Source of the DNA: Companilactobacillus suantsaicola
GTDB taxonomy: Bacteria; Bacillota; Bacilli; Lactobacillales; Lactobacillaceae
Reading direction: 5' to 3'
Length of the DNA: 64,000 nt
Assembly (NCBI RefSeq): GCF_004745525.1
Contig: NZ_RKLY01000010.1
Location: 20,559 to 84,558 of the forward strand
This document shows positions 47,302 to 55,812 of this stretch, piece after piece. Each line of letters starts with the position of its first letter. The stretch's first letter is position 1. The position numbers and the translations under genes were made by a program. The notes beneath the pieces are model-generated. The model saw only the letters and a program-made list of their open reading frames with translations, had not been told where the DNA came from and made no database searches.

Positions 47302-48212
47302 TTTATTATCCATATTTTCGCGGCCGAATGTATGATTTACTAGCTTTAAAAGAACTAGTGGAAAATAATCTTTTAGGGCCTAATATCGTCCCAATAATAG
47401 AACCAGTCCGTGATTCAAAGGAATTACAAACGACGGTGCAAACTTTCATTGACCATGCGCAACCGTTTAGCGTGATAGCTAATCCGCAAGTTAGCGTATA
47501 TGGCTTGAACGATACCAAGCTTTATCCACTGCTCGATGTGGAAAAAATTAATTTTTACGTTCGAAGTGCAATTTTGAGTGCAGATTTTAGTAGTGATTTT
47601 TTGCGAACGAGTGGTCAACAGAAATCTTTAGTGATCGCTCCAAATTATGAACTGTTGAAAGCTTATCAGCACTCGCAAGTTTTAAAAGCAGTGGATAAGA
47701 TTCTTATTCCTGATGTTGCTAGGTTGCATAAGTTGGCCGGGAAAAAAGCGGTATTATTGACTGATCCACTGACTTTCGTCAAACATGTGGAAGATTATTC
47801 ACTCCTGGAGGATGAATTTTTTGAGCCGAATAACTGGTATCAGATGCTTGATTTTGACGGGTTTAGCGACTATTCAATGGTTGGACACATTTATTTTGAT
47901 AAGGGGATGCCAAGTCGGGCGATTGCGCTACATTTAATTTATGTGACCAAGGATGGTAGTTTGCGGATTCATCATTTCGTTTCGGACAGTAATGAGAGTA
48001 TGCGTGGGCAGAAGATTAAGTTTTTTGAGGCTTTGGATAAATTGATTCCTTGGGTTGAGGAAAATATCTCAGGATTGAATATGACTTTGGGATTGGAGAA
48101 GTTGTTGGAGTTTGGTTCTGGAGATAAGTTTCCTGGTTTGGGTGTCGTGAAGAAGTTGTCGATCATGCATCATTTGGAGTTGATGGGGCGGCTTTTGGAT
48201 ATTGAAGATTAG
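47298..48212 (+). CDS. sce7725/beta-protein family protein
   Basis: The protein has 304 residues. The opening YYPYFRGRMYDLLALKELVENNLLGPNIVPIIEPVRDSKEL matches the sce7725 family start (PYLRGRQYELIALREL and IIPIIEPV). Later blocks are VLLTDPLTFVKHVEDY, FSDYSMVGHIYFDKGMPSRAIALHLIYV and LRIHHFVSDSNES. The family has no known activity and usually neighbours sce7726 nuclease-like genes. Here the partner position is held by a PD-(D/E)xK-like gene. Start ATG 47298 overlaps the upstream stop; GGAGG is 9 nt before. Confidence 0.75.
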   Translation: MIYYPYFRGRMYDLLALKELVENNLLGPNIVPIIEPVRDSKELQTTVQTFIDHAQPFSVIANPQVSVYGLNDTKLYPLLDVEKINFYVRSAILSADFSSDFLRTSGQQKSLVIAPNYELLKAYQHSQVLKAVDKILIPDVARLHKLAGKKAVLLTDPLTFVKHVEDYSLLEDEFFEPNNWYQMLDFDGFSDYSMVGHIYFDKGMPSRAIALHLIYVTKDGSLRIHHFVSDSNESMRGQKIKFFEALDKLIPWVEENISGLNMTLGLEKLLEFGSGDKFPGLGVVKKLSIMHHLELMGRLLDIED

Positions 48213-48281
48213 ATTCGGCTTTTTTTTGCTGTAAAAATGGTAAATTGTTAATGAAATATAGTTTTATTCAGAAAACAGAAA

Positions 48282-48343
48282 AACAGCATCTATTTTTATA
48301 TGCGGGCTTTTTGAGGGGCGCTTACTTTAATGGGTGCTGTTTT
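48282..48343 (+). terminator. Terminator-like hairpin sharing its stem with 57.1 kb
   Basis: AACAGCATC pairs with GGTGCTGTT, followed by T residues. The segment CAGCATCTATTTTT also occurs at 57122, in the centre of a composite repeat. Confidence 0.6.
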
Positions 48344-48384
48344 TGTTTGTTTATAACCATGGTTCTAGGCGATATAGTCAAAAC

Positions 48385-48503
48385 GCGTTCCACAGGGGCA
48401 ACTCCCTCCGAGATAACAAAATTTCCCAAATCGCCCGCAAAGTGCGGCGTGCAATTCGTGAAATTACGTTATCCTCCGGGAGCTGACCGCCCCTGTTCCA
48501 CGC
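48385..48503 (-). repeat. Family 2 structured repeat, copy d
   Basis: On the minus strand: GCGT, GGA, ACAGGGGC pairing with GCCCCTGT, GGA, ACGC. Inside are CTCCCGGAG-type pairing, GATAAC/GTTATC, AATTT/AAATT and GCGGGC-like tip pairs. It begins exactly 2 nt after the TAA stop of the dehydrogenase gene. Confidence 0.88.
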
Positions 48504-48505
48504 TC

Positions 48506-49366
48506 TTACCACCATAACTTAACCAATGCTTGTGTTCCGTCGTTTCCTAATCCATTATCATCAACTAATGTTTCATACAACTTCTTTGCTTCTTTAGTAG
48601 CGGGTAAATCTAATCCCATCTTTTCACTTTCGTCTAGTGCAATTCTGAGGTCTTTTAGGAAATGTTTGGAATAAAATCCTGGTTGAAAGTCGCCTTTAAG
48701 GATTCTTGGACCATAATTTTCTAGGCTCCAATTATCTGCTCCTCCGCCTTCTAGGGTTTCTAGGACAGCTGATAGGTCTAATCCAGCAGCCTTGGCGTAG
48801 ACGAACATTTCTGACATTCCGGTCATCGTTCCGGCTATCATAATTTGGTTAGCCATCTTGGCGTGTTGACCGCTGCCGTATGGGCCAAAGTAGTGGTTTG
48901 TTTTGCCAATTATTTTAAAAATAGGTTGTAGTGTTTCAAATGCTTCTTTTGATCCACCGACCATGATGGTTAATTGGCCGTTTCTAGCACCCACGTCGCC
49001 TCCGGAAACTGGAGCATCGAGTGTTTGGACACCGAGTTTTTCAGCTGCGGTACCAATTTTTTTAGCTAGGGTTGGTGTACTAGTTGTCATATCAACGATA
49101 ATTTTGTCTTTAGTTAGTCCAGCAAAGATACCATTGTCCTTGAAGTAGACATCTTCGACATCTTTAGGGAAACCAACCATTGTGAAAATAATATCTGAAT
49201 TTTCTGTAACTATCTTCGGGTCACTATACCAGTTTGCACCTTTAGCAATTAAAGGTTCAGCCTTAGATTTAGTTCTAGTGTAAATATTTACTGAGTAATC
49301 AGGTAGTAGATTATTGATGATTCCACTACCCATAACGCCTGTACCAATAAAACCAATTTTTTGCAT
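48506..49366 (-). CDS. 3-hydroxyisobutyrate dehydrogenase-like NAD(P) oxidoreductase
   Basis: The protein has 286 residues. N-terminal Rossmann motif IGFIGTGVMGSGI (3-15), then the substrate motif DAPVSGGDVGARNGQLTIMVGG (about 116-137) and the catalytic GSGQHAKMANQI (about 165-176) with Lys. This is the beta-hydroxyacid dehydrogenase family (GarR/MmsB/YkwC); the exact hydroxyacid is unknown. ATG 49366 follows GGAGG. The element right after its stop may affect its mRNA 3' end. Confidence 0.85.
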   Translation of the reverse strand: MQKIGFIGTGVMGSGIINNLLPDYSVNIYTRTKSKAEPLIAKGANWYSDPKIVTENSDIIFTMVGFPKDVEDVYFKDNGIFAGLTKDKIIVDMTTSTPTLAKKIGTAAEKLGVQTLDAPVSGGDVGARNGQLTIMVGGSKEAFETLQPIFKIIGKTNHYFGPYGSGQHAKMANQIMIAGTMTGMSEMFVYAKAAGLDLSAVLETLEGGGADNWSLENYGPRILKGDFQPGFYSKHFLKDLRIALDESEKMGLDLPATKEAKKLYETLVDDNGLGNDGTQALVKLWW

Positions 49367-49505
49367 AATAAGTCCTCCAATCACAAATTAATTATATTAT
49401 ACGAAAAATCTTGTCAGTAATGATATGCTTAATCCGTTTATTAACAGGCTTTGTTTGCTATAATTCATTTGATATGAATTTATTTTGGAAGAGGGAGGGG
49501 AGCTT

Positions 49506-50357
49506 TTGAACTTTATTAAAAACTACTATAAAAGTATTTTTGCCGCTTTATTTTACGGAATTACTTCCGCTTTAGGTATTCAATTACTATTGCAACCGGC
49601 AAAACTTTATACAGCCGGGGTGACTGGTGCCGCCCAGTTAATCGTTAACTTGTTAAATGAGTTTGCTCATACAAGTACCCCAGTTTATTTTTGGTACGCA
49701 TTGTTAAATTTGCCATTGGTTATTTTGGCTTGGTTTAAATTAGGAAAGAAATTTACTATTCTTTCATTAATTTCAATCGTTTCAGCATCGGTATTTATTT
49801 CGATCATACCAATGCATCCAGTCACTAACGATCCATTGTTATCATCCGTTTTCGGTGGGATACTTTCTGGAGCCGGGATTGGTCTTTGCTTCCGTTATGG
49901 ATTTTCAACCGGAGGGACTGACATTATTGCCTTGATCGTGCAACGAAGTACTGGTCGGACAGTTGGACAAGTCAGCTTTGCCGTTAATGCTGTAATTATC
50001 ACGATTGCCGGCTTTGTTTTCGGCTGGGAGTTAGCACTTTATACAATTATTTCTATTTATATTACAAATATGGTAATTGATAAAATGTACATCCAGCAAC
50101 AAAAGATTACAGTTACCGTTTATACGCACAAAATAGATGAGATCTCGCAAGAATTATTGAAATCACTCAATCGTGGTTTGACGCTGGATTATCATTTGAA
50201 AGGTGCCTATTCTGGAGAAGAAATCGGTTCTATTACGATGGTTTTGACGAAGTATCAATTATTCTTTGCTAAGAAAATCATCTTGAAAGTTGATCCACAA
50301 GCTTTCATCAATATTCAACCAACGATGTCGATTGCTGGTAAGTTTAACGATAATTAG
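49506..50357 (+). CDS. YitT family membrane protein
   Basis: The protein has 283 residues. Five to six helices in the YitT/DUF161 region (about 8-200; FYGITSALGIQLLLQPAKLYTAGVTGAAQLIVNL, GGILSGAGIGLCFRYGFSTGGTDIIALIVQRSTGRTVGQVSF) and a C-terminal DUF2179 cytoplasmic domain (about 205-280; ITVTVYTHKIDEISQELLKSLNRGLTLDYHLKGAYSGEE). Function unknown. TTG 49506 lies behind GGAGGGGAG; the longer frame's TTG at 49485 precedes that site. Confidence 0.85.
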   Translation: MNFIKNYYKSIFAALFYGITSALGIQLLLQPAKLYTAGVTGAAQLIVNLLNEFAHTSTPVYFWYALLNLPLVILAWFKLGKKFTILSLISIVSASVFISIIPMHPVTNDPLLSSVFGGILSGAGIGLCFRYGFSTGGTDIIALIVQRSTGRTVGQVSFAVNAVIITIAGFVFGWELALYTIISIYITNMVIDKMYIQQQKITVTVYTHKIDEISQELLKSLNRGLTLDYHLKGAYSGEEIGSITMVLTKYQLFFAKKIILKVDPQAFINIQPTMSIAGKFNDN

Positions 50358-50454
50358 AATCAAAAAAGATAAAAAATTTCACTATTTGTTGAACGGTTAA
50401 ATTCTCCAAAAAATACTATAATATAAGTATTGATTCTTGAGGAGAGATTGAACA

Positions 50455-51042
50455 ATGAAGACGATTATTTATACTCATCCGAATGCAGGAAGTTTTAATC
50501 ATGAAATTCTGAATCGTTTATCAAATCACTTTTCCCGTAACGATGAAGAATTTCAGGTGATTGATTTATACGCTGAAAAGTTTGATCCAGTTTTGTCAGA
50601 AGCCGATTTAGCACTTTACTCGCAAGGAAAATCGACCGCCCCGATGGTCAAAATGTATCAACGTAGAATCAAGAATTCTGATGAATTGATTTTTATTTTT
50701 CCAATCTGGTGGCACAATTTACCAGCTATGTTGAAAGGATTTCTCGATAAAGTAATGTTGAGTAATTTTGCCTATGATGAGAGTTCAGGTTGGAAGGGAC
50801 TACTAACTAATATCAAGAAGGTAACCGTTATAACGACGTCGACCATCACGAAAGATTATTTAGTCAATCAGTGTGGCAATCCCATTTCAGGCGTCTTTAT
50901 CAACCGTACTTTGGCTGATATTGGGTTAGACCCCAAACACAGCAACTGGATCCATTTTGGACAAGTTAATACGACAACCGATGAGAAACGAAATGAGTTT
51001 TTAGATGAAGTTGTGAAGCTCTATGAAAAAGCAAATTCCTAA
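50455..51042 (+). CDS. Flavodoxin-like NAD(P)H oxidoreductase
   Basis: The protein has 195 residues. It is of the MdaB/KefF/NQO type: IIYTHPNAGSFNHEIL (FMN phosphate loop), VIDLYAEKFDPVLSEADLALY, then FIFPIWWHNLPAMLKGFLDKVML, the family signature. It is a cytoplasmic FMN quinone or azo reductase. GGAGAG lies 10 nt before the ATG. Confidence 0.88.
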   Translation: MKTIIYTHPNAGSFNHEILNRLSNHFSRNDEEFQVIDLYAEKFDPVLSEADLALYSQGKSTAPMVKMYQRRIKNSDELIFIFPIWWHNLPAMLKGFLDKVMLSNFAYDESSGWKGLLTNIKKVTVITTSTITKDYLVNQCGNPISGVFINRTLADIGLDPKHSNWIHFGQVNTTTDEKRNEFLDEVVKLYEKANS

Positions 51043-51163
51043 GGGGTTTGTTTTTTTTTAGCCAAAAGATAAGTTTAAATAAAAAAATATGTAGATATTC
51101 ATAGAAATTAGGTTAGTATATAATGTAATTATATTGAGGGATATAAATGAGGACGATTTATAA

Positions 51164-53041
51164 ATGCAAAAGAAATTTAATTTTTTAGGATTGTTACAAT
51201 TCATATTTATGATAGCCGCGGCCTTTGTGGTCGGGTTTATTTTGAATTTCGCTCAGACTCATGACTTAATTTTTACTAAGCAAATTGTTTTTCAAACAAA
51301 TGTAAACACTTACATACTAACTGTTATAATTTTATTCTTAATCTATTTAGGTTTATATGGACTGTTTAACCGCTTCTTTGTTTCTTCAGCAATCTACTTT
51401 GTTTTTTTCGCCATCTATGCAGTAGCGGATTATTTGAAAGTAAAGTACCGTTCCGAACCAATTTTGCCCAGTGATTTGAGCATGTTGAAGAATATCAAAG
51501 GTTTACTGTCGATGGTGACACCAAAAATCATCACAGTTGTTGTAATATTTTTAATAATTTTAGTAGTTATCTTTGGTCTTTTAGAAAAATTTGTCGGGAA
51601 AAAGATGCTGCATTTCAATCACATAACTAGATTGATTTTCATTGCCTTGGCGGCAATCAGCATTGGTAGTTTCTACACCGCAAGTGACAACAACTCGATG
51701 ACTTATAAAGTGCTCGCTAAAGCAGGCTATACAAATTATGCTTCAAACATCAACCAGTCAGCTAACAGCAACGGCCCAATGTTGACCTTCTTAGGCAATA
51801 TGTACGTTGATGTGATGGATAAGCCAAATGGTTACAGTAAAGAAAAGATGGCTAGTATCGTCAAGAAATATCAAAAAACGGCTAAACAAATTAACCGTAA
51901 GCGTTCTAATAATGATTTAAGTAAACAGACCCTAATTTTTGTTTTAAGTGAAAGTTTTTCTGATCCAAGTCGAGTACCAAATATTAAGTTGAATCAAGAT
52001 CCGATTCCTAATATCCGTAACATCAAGCAGAACACTACTTCTGGTTTGATGATGAGTTCTGGTTACGGTGGTGGGACCGCCAATATGGAATATATGACCC
52101 TAACTGGACTTGCTTTGAATCAATTTTCTGACTCCTTACAGTCACCATATACACAAGTTGTTAACAAACAAGAAGATCCTATCAATATTGCCAACAGTTT
52201 TAAGACAAGTTCAGCGATTCATCCGTTCCACGGTAATTTCTACAATCGTAATTCTGTTTATGAGAAATTCGGCTTTAAGACTTTCAAAAACATTGATACC
52301 ACTGGTTCTTTGAAATTGAAATACACTGATGTCTTGCCACAGATGGAATATGTTAGTGATCAATCTGCCTATAAAGACACTCTGGAACAAGTCAATTCCG
52401 TCAATGGCGGCCAATTCATCAATCTAGTCACAATGCAAAATCATATGCCATATACTAACAACTATACGAATAATCCTTATAAAGTTACTGGTAGTGGCGT
52501 TAGTGATAGTTCCCGTTCCCAAGTAGAGAACTTTTCACAAAGCTTAAATTATACTGATAATTCCACGAAAGAATTTTTGGAAGAATTAGATAAGCTTGAT
52601 AAACCAGTCACGGTCGTTTGGTATGGTGATCATTTACCAGGTATTTATGATGGGGATGACATTTATAAATATAACGTTCAAGAGCACCAGACGGATTACT
52701 TTATTTATAGCAACAAGTACGCCCGCAAGAATGGAACTGGAACGACCAAGTTAGACGATAATACGAAAGTTACTGATCCTAATGGTTTCATTCCATTAGC
52801 GTTGAAACAAATGGATCAAAAAGTCACACCTTACTACGCTTTGTTGACTAAGGTTCAAGAAGAAGTTCCTGCAATGGCCAAGAATATTGACGAGGGGACT
52901 AACAATTTGTACGTTAATGAAGATGGTAAATCAGTTGATAAATTAACTAAGCAGCAACAAAAAATCGTTGATGACTACAAATTAGTTCAATACGACTTAA
53001 CTGCTGGTAAAGGCTATACTAAAGCCGTTATCAATAAGTAA
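51164..53041 (+). CDS. LTA synthase-like sulfatase-domain membrane enzyme (1)
   Basis: The protein has 625 residues. Five N-terminal helices (about 8-190) precede an extracellular alkaline-phosphatase/sulfatase-fold domain. FVLSESFSDPSRVPN supplies the metal-binding Glu, and SGYGGGTANMEYM holds the likely nucleophile threonine (about Thr305). NHMPYTNNY and VVWYGDHLPG supply His/Asp metal ligands. It probably transfers glycerol-phosphate or a similar group to envelope polymers. It is followed by a close paralog and may be a non-housekeeping LtaS-like type. Promoter details are not clear. Confidence 0.85.
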   Translation: MQKKFNFLGLLQFIFMIAAAFVVGFILNFAQTHDLIFTKQIVFQTNVNTYILTVIILFLIYLGLYGLFNRFFVSSAIYFVFFAIYAVADYLKVKYRSEPILPSDLSMLKNIKGLLSMVTPKIITVVVIFLIILVVIFGLLEKFVGKKMLHFNHITRLIFIALAAISIGSFYTASDNNSMTYKVLAKAGYTNYASNINQSANSNGPMLTFLGNMYVDVMDKPNGYSKEKMASIVKKYQKTAKQINRKRSNNDLSKQTLIFVLSESFSDPSRVPNIKLNQDPIPNIRNIKQNTTSGLMMSSGYGGGTANMEYMTLTGLALNQFSDSLQSPYTQVVNKQEDPINIANSFKTSSAIHPFHGNFYNRNSVYEKFGFKTFKNIDTTGSLKLKYTDVLPQMEYVSDQSAYKDTLEQVNSVNGGQFINLVTMQNHMPYTNNYTNNPYKVTGSGVSDSSRSQVENFSQSLNYTDNSTKEFLEELDKLDKPVTVVWYGDHLPGIYDGDDIYKYNVQEHQTDYFIYSNKYARKNGTGTTKLDDNTKVTDPNGFIPLALKQMDQKVTPYYALLTKVQEEVPAMAKNIDEGTNNLYVNEDGKSVDKLTKQQQKIVDDYKLVQYDLTAGKGYTKAVINK

Positions 53042-53078
53042 AAAAAGTCGATCAAATTTATTGGTCGGCTTTTTTGCT
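53041..53078 (+). terminator. Terminator between the LtaS-like paralogs
   Basis: AAAAAG-CGA-C pairs with G-CG-CTTTTTT around AAATTTATTG. The stem is imperfect but ends in a T run. Confidence 0.7.
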
Positions 53079-53126
53079 ATAATAAAAATTAATTATTGTA
53101 AACTTTTTTTACAAAGGGTAATGATT

Positions 53127-55013
53127 ATGCGAAAAAAATTTAAATTCAGTTATTTATTTCAATTAATTTTCATAGTTATATCGGCATTTCTTGTCGGTTA
53201 CTTATTAAATTATGCCCAAAATGGGTCGTTTGCCTACAGTGCTAAAACAGTTTTTGAGACCAATTTTCCCATCTATTTCATAACCAGTTTGATTTTGCTA
53301 GTGTTTTATTTGGGTCTATATGGATTAATTAATCGTTTTTTCTACGCTACAGCCATCTTCTACATCTTCTTTGCCATCTATGGAATTGCCAATCGCCTGA
53401 AAGTAATGTATCGTTCCGAACCAATTTTACCAAGTGATTTAATGTTTCTCAGCAATACCAAAGAACTGCTGACGATGGTTCAAAAGAACCTATTGATCAT
53501 TACCGTTATAACGATAATCGTTGTGGTATCGTTATGTATTCTTTTAGAAAAATTTTTAGGGAAACATTTGTTGCGTTTCAATCCCATCACTCGAATTATT
53601 TTGGTTTGTTTAGCTGCTTTATCATTGGGGAGCTTTTACACTGCTAATCGCCAAGGTTCACTGACTAATCGAGTGTTAACTAAAGCGGGCTATTCACATT
53701 TTGATGCCAATATCAATTGGTCAGCCAACAGTAATGGTCCATTAGTAACCTTTTTAGCAAATATGCACATTGATGTCATGGAAAAACCGGCCGATTACAA
53801 CCAACAGACGATCAATCGGTTAGTGAAGAAATATCAAAAAGTTGCTAAGACTATCAATCAAAAACGTCCCAATAAGAATTTGTCAGATCAAACACTGATC
53901 TTTGTCTTGAGTGAAAGTTTCTCCGATCCGAGTCGAGTTCCTAATATTAAGTTGAATCAAGAAGTCGCCCCAGAAATTAAACAAATTAAGAAGACCAATA
54001 CTTCTGGTTTGATGTTGAGTTCTGGTTACGGTGGCGGAACTGCCAATATGGAATATATGACCTTTACTGGATTAGCCTATAACCAATTTGCTAAATCCCT
54101 CAATTCACCATATACCCAATTGGTAATTAAACAAGATCATCCAATCAATATCGCTAATAGTTTTAAAACTACTAGTGCAATTCACCCATATTATGGCAAT
54201 TTCTATGACCGTGATTCAGTCTATAAGAAATTTGGTGTTCAGAGTTTCCGCAATATCAACTCAACTGGTAAAGAGGGGTTGAAGTACACAGCTACCGTTG
54301 ACGGCAGTCAATATGTCAGTGATGAATCTTCGTATAACGACGCTTTGTGGCAAATCAAGCAAACAAAGGGTGGCCAATTCATCAATTTAGTCACGATGCA
54401 AAACCACATGCCGTACACTAACAATTATGCGGACAACCAATTTAAGGCTACTGGCAAAGGGGCTGGTAAAAACCTCCAACAAGTAGCTAATTTTTCTAAA
54501 GGCCTTAACATTACTGACAGTGCAACGAGAAACTTTTTAGATAAAATTGACCAACAAAAAAAGCCGATTACGGTTGTTTGGTACGGCGACCACTTGCCAG
54601 GTATATACGACGGCAACAACATGACCAAGTACAACGTTGCTCAACATGAGACTGACTATTTCATATACAGCAATAAGTATGCCCGTCAACACAATTACGG
54701 AACCAAAAAACTGACCGATTCGACCCAAGTAGTCGATCCTAACGGCTTTATTCCATTGGCATTAAAGCAAATGAAACAAAAAGTAACTCCTTACTATGCC
54801 TTGTTAACGAGGGTTCAAGAAGAATTACCAGCAATGGCGAAAAATAGTGTTGGAACTAGCGAGAATTTGTATGTTGATGATCATGGAGTACAAGTAAAAT
54901 CAAAAGATCTAACTGACAAACAAAAGCAACTGTTACACGATTATCAACTGATTCAGTATGATTTAACAGCCGGAAAGAATTATTCTAAAAGTAAGATTAA
55001 TTCTGGGAGATAG
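53127..55013 (+). CDS. LTA synthase-like sulfatase-domain membrane enzyme (2)
   Basis: The protein has 628 residues and shares the plan and catalytic blocks of the upstream gene (FVLSESFSDPSRVPN, SGYGGGTANMEYM with about Thr305, QNHMPYTNNY, VVWYGDHLPGIYDG, DPNGFIPLALKQM). N-terminal helices are less similar (SYLFQLIFIVISAFLVGYLLNYA). ATG 53127 follows AAAGGGTAATG; the longer frame begins 22 codons upstream inside the terminator region. The tandem pair suggests duplication with possible division of substrate or condition. Confidence 0.85.
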   Translation: MRKKFKFSYLFQLIFIVISAFLVGYLLNYAQNGSFAYSAKTVFETNFPIYFITSLILLVFYLGLYGLINRFFYATAIFYIFFAIYGIANRLKVMYRSEPILPSDLMFLSNTKELLTMVQKNLLIITVITIIVVVSLCILLEKFLGKHLLRFNPITRIILVCLAALSLGSFYTANRQGSLTNRVLTKAGYSHFDANINWSANSNGPLVTFLANMHIDVMEKPADYNQQTINRLVKKYQKVAKTINQKRPNKNLSDQTLIFVLSESFSDPSRVPNIKLNQEVAPEIKQIKKTNTSGLMLSSGYGGGTANMEYMTFTGLAYNQFAKSLNSPYTQLVIKQDHPINIANSFKTTSAIHPYYGNFYDRDSVYKKFGVQSFRNINSTGKEGLKYTATVDGSQYVSDESSYNDALWQIKQTKGGQFINLVTMQNHMPYTNNYADNQFKATGKGAGKNLQQVANFSKGLNITDSATRNFLDKIDQQKKPITVVWYGDHLPGIYDGNNMTKYNVAQHETDYFIYSNKYARQHNYGTKKLTDSTQVVDPNGFIPLALKQMKQKVTPYYALLTRVQEELPAMAKNSVGTSENLYVDDHGVQVKSKDLTDKQKQLLHDYQLIQYDLTAGKNYSKSKINSGR

Positions 55014-55048
55014 TGGTACTTCTGTTCGTTGATTGGCGGTAAGATACC

Positions 55049-55203
55049 GTCTTACACAATATCTGGGAAACGCTGGAGAATGTGCGCACAACTTGGAGCC
55101 AATTCCAAAAGCGAGAATTGTCTTCAAGATTGGTCTTCCACTAGGCACTGAAATCGCCAAGAGGAATTTCGCAGCTGAATTTCCCAGAGCCGTTGCTCCA
55201 GAC
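55049..55203 (-). repeat. Family 1 structured repeat, copy F
   Basis: On the minus strand: GTCT, GGA, GCAACGGCTCTGGGAAAT opposite GTTTCCCAGATATTGTGT, GTA, AGAC. The stem is of the C/J class with several mismatches. The P2 and P3 segments are more decayed than in other copies. Confidence 0.75.
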
Positions 55204-55344
55204 TGGATTTCAGCTTTTTGTAGCAGCTCAGTAAATTCTGAAATTGGATAGATTTCTATTCAAGTTAAGTACTTAACTGTTTTATAGTTTGGATACGTTA
55301 TAGCGTTTAATATCTTGATTGATTTAATTTGATGTAAAAAATAG

Positions 55345-55396
55345 AAGATCTTACTAGAGTCGCAGAAAAATGGTGTAATTTAGTAAGATATTTTTT
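55345..55396 (+). terminator. Central hairpin of composite unit 1
   Basis: ATCTTACTA pairs with TAGTAAGAT and ends in TTTTTT. It corresponds to the better-paired hairpin at 63567-63620. Confidence 0.7.
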
Positions 55397-55523
55397 ATGT
55401 ATTTACTCCTATTTTGAATAGAGTGGAAACACAATAACCTATCAAGATACCAAGTCTTAAATCAGAATAGAATTAGTATTCCTAAATAAATGGAAAGTAA
55501 ATAAATCATAGAAGTGAAATTCA

Positions 55524-55677
55524 GTCTGGAGCACAAAACCTTTGATGTCAGGCTCCAAATTCTACTTAGTGCTTTAGCACTTAGTAGAAGGCCTAGTTTT
55601 GAGATTTTGCGAACTGTGCAAAAGCTCAAAATAGTGCCGGCAGCGTTCCAGCCCATCACAGGTTTTGTGCGGAAGAC
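55524..55677 (+). repeat. Family 1 structured repeat, copy G
   Basis: GTCT, GGA, GCACAAAACCTTTGATG opposite CATCACAGGTTTTGTGC (one mismatch), GGA, AGAC. P2 is TTCTACTTAGTGC/GCACTTAGTAGAA with TTTA loop and T-T mismatch, and a conserved TTCCAGC before the 3' stem. Confidence 0.9.
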
Positions 55678-55812
55678 GGCATACTACACCCACAAGCAAA
55701 ACAATTAAAAGCAAAAACTTCCAGCTTGAAAACACTTTCATTCTGAGATACCCCCAATTCAGGAGTACACTTAGGATATTCACTAACAAAAAAATGGGGA
55801 TGTAAATAAGTT

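Larger units (their letters stand above)
55049..55677 (+). mobile_element. Composite head-to-head unit of family 1 repeats (unit 1)
   Basis: A minus-strand family 1 copy (F), a spacer of about 320 bp with a central hairpin, and a plus-strand copy (G). The whole arrangement recurs at 63268-63874 with very similar spacer sequence (TGGATACGTTATAGCGTTTAAT, CAGAATAGAATTA). No protein-coding gene or transposase is present in 55014-55812. Confidence 0.75.

Noticed and set aside
48245..48517. A 90-residue open frame on the plus strand
   Set aside because: It runs through family 2 copy d and a hairpin, has no ribosome binding site and resembles no protein; it is a by-product of the repeat.
55033..55251. 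72-residue open frame after the second LtaS-like gene
   Set aside because: It overlaps repeat copy F; base changes between copies keep pairing, not reading frame.
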